From Mesorhizobium metallidurans STM 2683 (GTDB lineage: Bacteria > Pseudomonadota > Alphaproteobacteria > Rhizobiales > Rhizobiaceae), in assembly GCF_000350085.1 (NCBI RefSeq), contig NZ_CAUM01000119.1, positions 1 through 64,000 of the forward strand: a stretch of DNA of 64,000 bases, read 5' to 3'. The translations under genes and the position numbers were made by a program. This document shows, in pieces, positions 62,879 through 64,000 of the stretch (position 1 is its first letter; each line of letters starts with the position of its first letter). A model generated the notes under the pieces. The model ran no database searches. It saw nothing but the letters and a program-made list of their open reading frames with translations, and had not been told where the DNA came from.

Positions 62879-63844
62879 ATGTTTGAGGGGATGCAGCGTC
62901 TTTTCCTGGTCTGGCTCGGCGCCGCGCTGCTGGCAGTGCCGGTGTCATCCGCCATCGCGCAGGATGCGGACGGCATCGGCAATCTGAAGCTTCCCGGGAT
63001 TTCCAGCTACGCGACGCCGAAAAGCGAGACATCGCTGGCTTTGGGAAGCAGCGGCGCGATCACTCTGTCGGCGCAATTGACCGACAAGGGCGCCGACATC
63101 ACGCGCGGCATCGTCTGGCGAGTCTTCAGGCCCGAAGCGGCCAGCGACGGCAAGCTGCCGATGGTCGCTTCCGCCCATGGCGGCACCGCCGTGTTCCAGC
63201 TCGAGCCCGGCAGCTATCTGGTCCACGCCTCCTATGGGCGGGCCGGCGCAACCAAGCGCATCACCGTCGGCAAGGACGCCAAGCGCGAGAGCCTCGTGCT
63301 CGATGCGGGCGGCCTCAAACTCGACGCCGTGCTGTCGGGCGGTGTGCGCATCCCGTCGAAGAAGCTGCGCTTTTCGATCTATGAGGGCCAGACCAAAACC
63401 AATGCCGACCGCGCGCTGATCATACCCGATGTCGAGCCGAACAGCGTCGTGCGGCTGAACGCCGGCGTCTATCATGTGGTTTCGACCTATGGCGCGGTGA
63501 ATGCGGTCATTCGCTCCGACATCCGCGTCGAGGCCGGCAAGCTGACCGAAGCGACCGTCGAGCATCGCGCGGCCGAGATGACCATGAAGCTTGTGCGCGA
63601 GGCCGGCGGCGAGGCGATCGCCGACACCTCCTGGTCGCTGCTCAATGAATCCGGCGATCCCATCAAGGAAACCGTCGGCGCCTTTGCCTCGATGGTGCTG
63701 GCCGAGGGCGACTACACCATCATCGCCAAGAACCGCGACCGCATCTATCAGAAGGATTTTACGGTCGTGGCCGGACAGAACAAGGAGATCGACGTTCTGG
63801 CCTCGGAAGCCTCGGCGATCGATCCCGAGGAAGGGGCTGACTAG
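62879..63844 (+). CDS. Exported protein with three related beta-rich repeats
   Basis: The 321-residue protein has a signal peptide (MQRLFLVWLGAALLAVPVSS, cleavage near AIAQ-D). Three similar segments share the pattern LxxGxYxVxAxYG...I.V.AGK. They are LEPGSYLVHASYGRAGATKR, LNAGVYHVVSTYGAVNAVIR and LAEGDYTIIAKNRDRIYQKD, each followed by a charged strand (ITVGKDAK, IRVEAGKL, FTVVAGQN). This looks like tandem carboxypeptidase-regulatory or Ig-like domains. Function is unknown. The ATG at 62879 or 62891 could be used. Confidence 0.78.
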   Translation: MFEGMQRLFLVWLGAALLAVPVSSAIAQDADGIGNLKLPGISSYATPKSETSLALGSSGAITLSAQLTDKGADITRGIVWRVFRPEAASDGKLPMVASAHGGTAVFQLEPGSYLVHASYGRAGATKRITVGKDAKRESLVLDAGGLKLDAVLSGGVRIPSKKLRFSIYEGQTKTNADRALIIPDVEPNSVVRLNAGVYHVVSTYGAVNAVIRSDIRVEAGKLTEATVEHRAAEMTMKLVREAGGEAIADTSWSLLNESGDPIKETVGAFASMVLAEGDYTIIAKNRDRIYQKDFTVVAGQNKEIDVLASEASAIDPEEGAD

Positions 63845-63883
63845 GGAGGGCTTTTCTTCCAGCCTTGGGCGACGGCAGCGTTG

Positions 63884-64000
63884 TCAGGCCGCCAGCTTGG
63901 CTCGTCCCGGCAGGAATGGCATCCGACGGCGCGGTTCGGCCGGCGCCAGATCGAAGACGCCGCGATAGAGACGGTCGAGCAGCACCTTGCGGTCACGCAA
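63884..64000 (-). CDS. C-terminal fragment of an unidentified protein (cut by window edge)
   Basis: On the reverse strand a frame enters from the right edge and ends at the TGA at 63884-63886. Only 38 residues are visible: RDRKVLLDRLYRGVFDLAPA, then EPRRRMPFLPGRAKLAA. Too little remains to name it. Codon choice looks like the neighbours, so I accept it as the 3' end of a real gene. Confidence 0.55.
   Translation of the reverse strand: MRDRKVLLDRLYRGVFDLAPAEPRRRMPFLPGRAKLAA

Overview
The window is a 64-kb stretch of GC-rich chromosome from an alphaproteobacterium of the order Hyphomicrobiales (Rhizobiales), most likely Mesorhizobium or a near relative. This is inference from several signs: an alphaproteobacterial LexA box (GTTC-N7-GTTC) at dinB, a divK-pleD pair, the single-polypeptide glycine cleavage P protein, DUF2336, DUF3572 and DUF3011 proteins, an Omp25/31-type outer membrane protein, and short palindromic intergenic repeats of a rhizobial kind. 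I see no insertion sequence, prophage, CRISPR array, tRNA or rRNA. Codon use and GC look even throughout, so this reads as core chromosome with small accessory inserts.

Layout. 1-6.9 kb: mfd (its last residues lie beyond the left edge), sdhE and recG around a large perfect hairpin, then a DUF502 membrane protein. 6.9-7.6 kb: a HigBA-type toxin-antitoxin pair with twin operators. 7.6-11.1 kb: glmS and glmU, two enzymes of UDP-GlcNAc synthesis. 11.3-12.7 kb: a CcdA/DsbD-like membrane protein with a 15-bp tandem repeat in its leader, and a small exported protein. 13.0-20.4 kb: a forward run of topA, rnr, a DUF983 protein, a NUDIX hydrolase and an MFS transporter. 20.5-22.2 kb: a stand-alone PII/NIF3-like domain protein, rpmG with clear promoter and terminator, and an outer membrane beta-barrel. 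22.2-28.6 kb: a reverse-strand operon of a FadR-type regulator, a Cys/Met-metabolism PLP enzyme and a complete sugar-type ABC importer, with a FadR-type operator upstream. 28.6-36.4 kb: divK-pleD, DUF3572 and HAD proteins, an acetyltransferase, SOS-controlled dinB, an exported protein, an EamA transporter and an ion channel carrying a zinc ribbon. 36.5-44.0 kb: a methyltransferase, dnaE, an unrecognised two-gene cassette including a cysteine-rich protein, and a biotin-dependent acyl-CoA carboxylase alpha subunit. 44.2-49.0 kb: formaldehyde detoxification (class III alcohol dehydrogenase and Gfa), YaiI, DUF1345, and a cytochrome b/molybdopterin oxidoreductase pair. 49.0-51.6 kb: a DUF3011 protein, an orphan solute-binding protein and an internally repeated protein. 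51.7-56.4 kb: a tandem glycine riboswitch followed by gcvT-gcvH-gcvP. 56.6-64.0 kb: parE, a DUF2336 protein, a MaoC/CitE-like pair, two flavin enzymes, an exported repeat protein and the end of an unknown gene.

Genes that plausibly act together are mfd/recG/dinB/dnaE/topA/parE (genome maintenance, though not one operon), glmU/glmS, adhC/gfa, gcvTHP under glycine control, divK/pleD (cell-cycle and c-di-GMP signalling) and the regulator-PLP-enzyme-transporter operon. No defence locus, secretion system or biosynthetic cluster is evident. The least explained items are the two-gene cassette at 41.3-42.0 kb, the zinc-ribbon channel, the PLP-enzyme/sugar-type transporter operon and the short repeat families.
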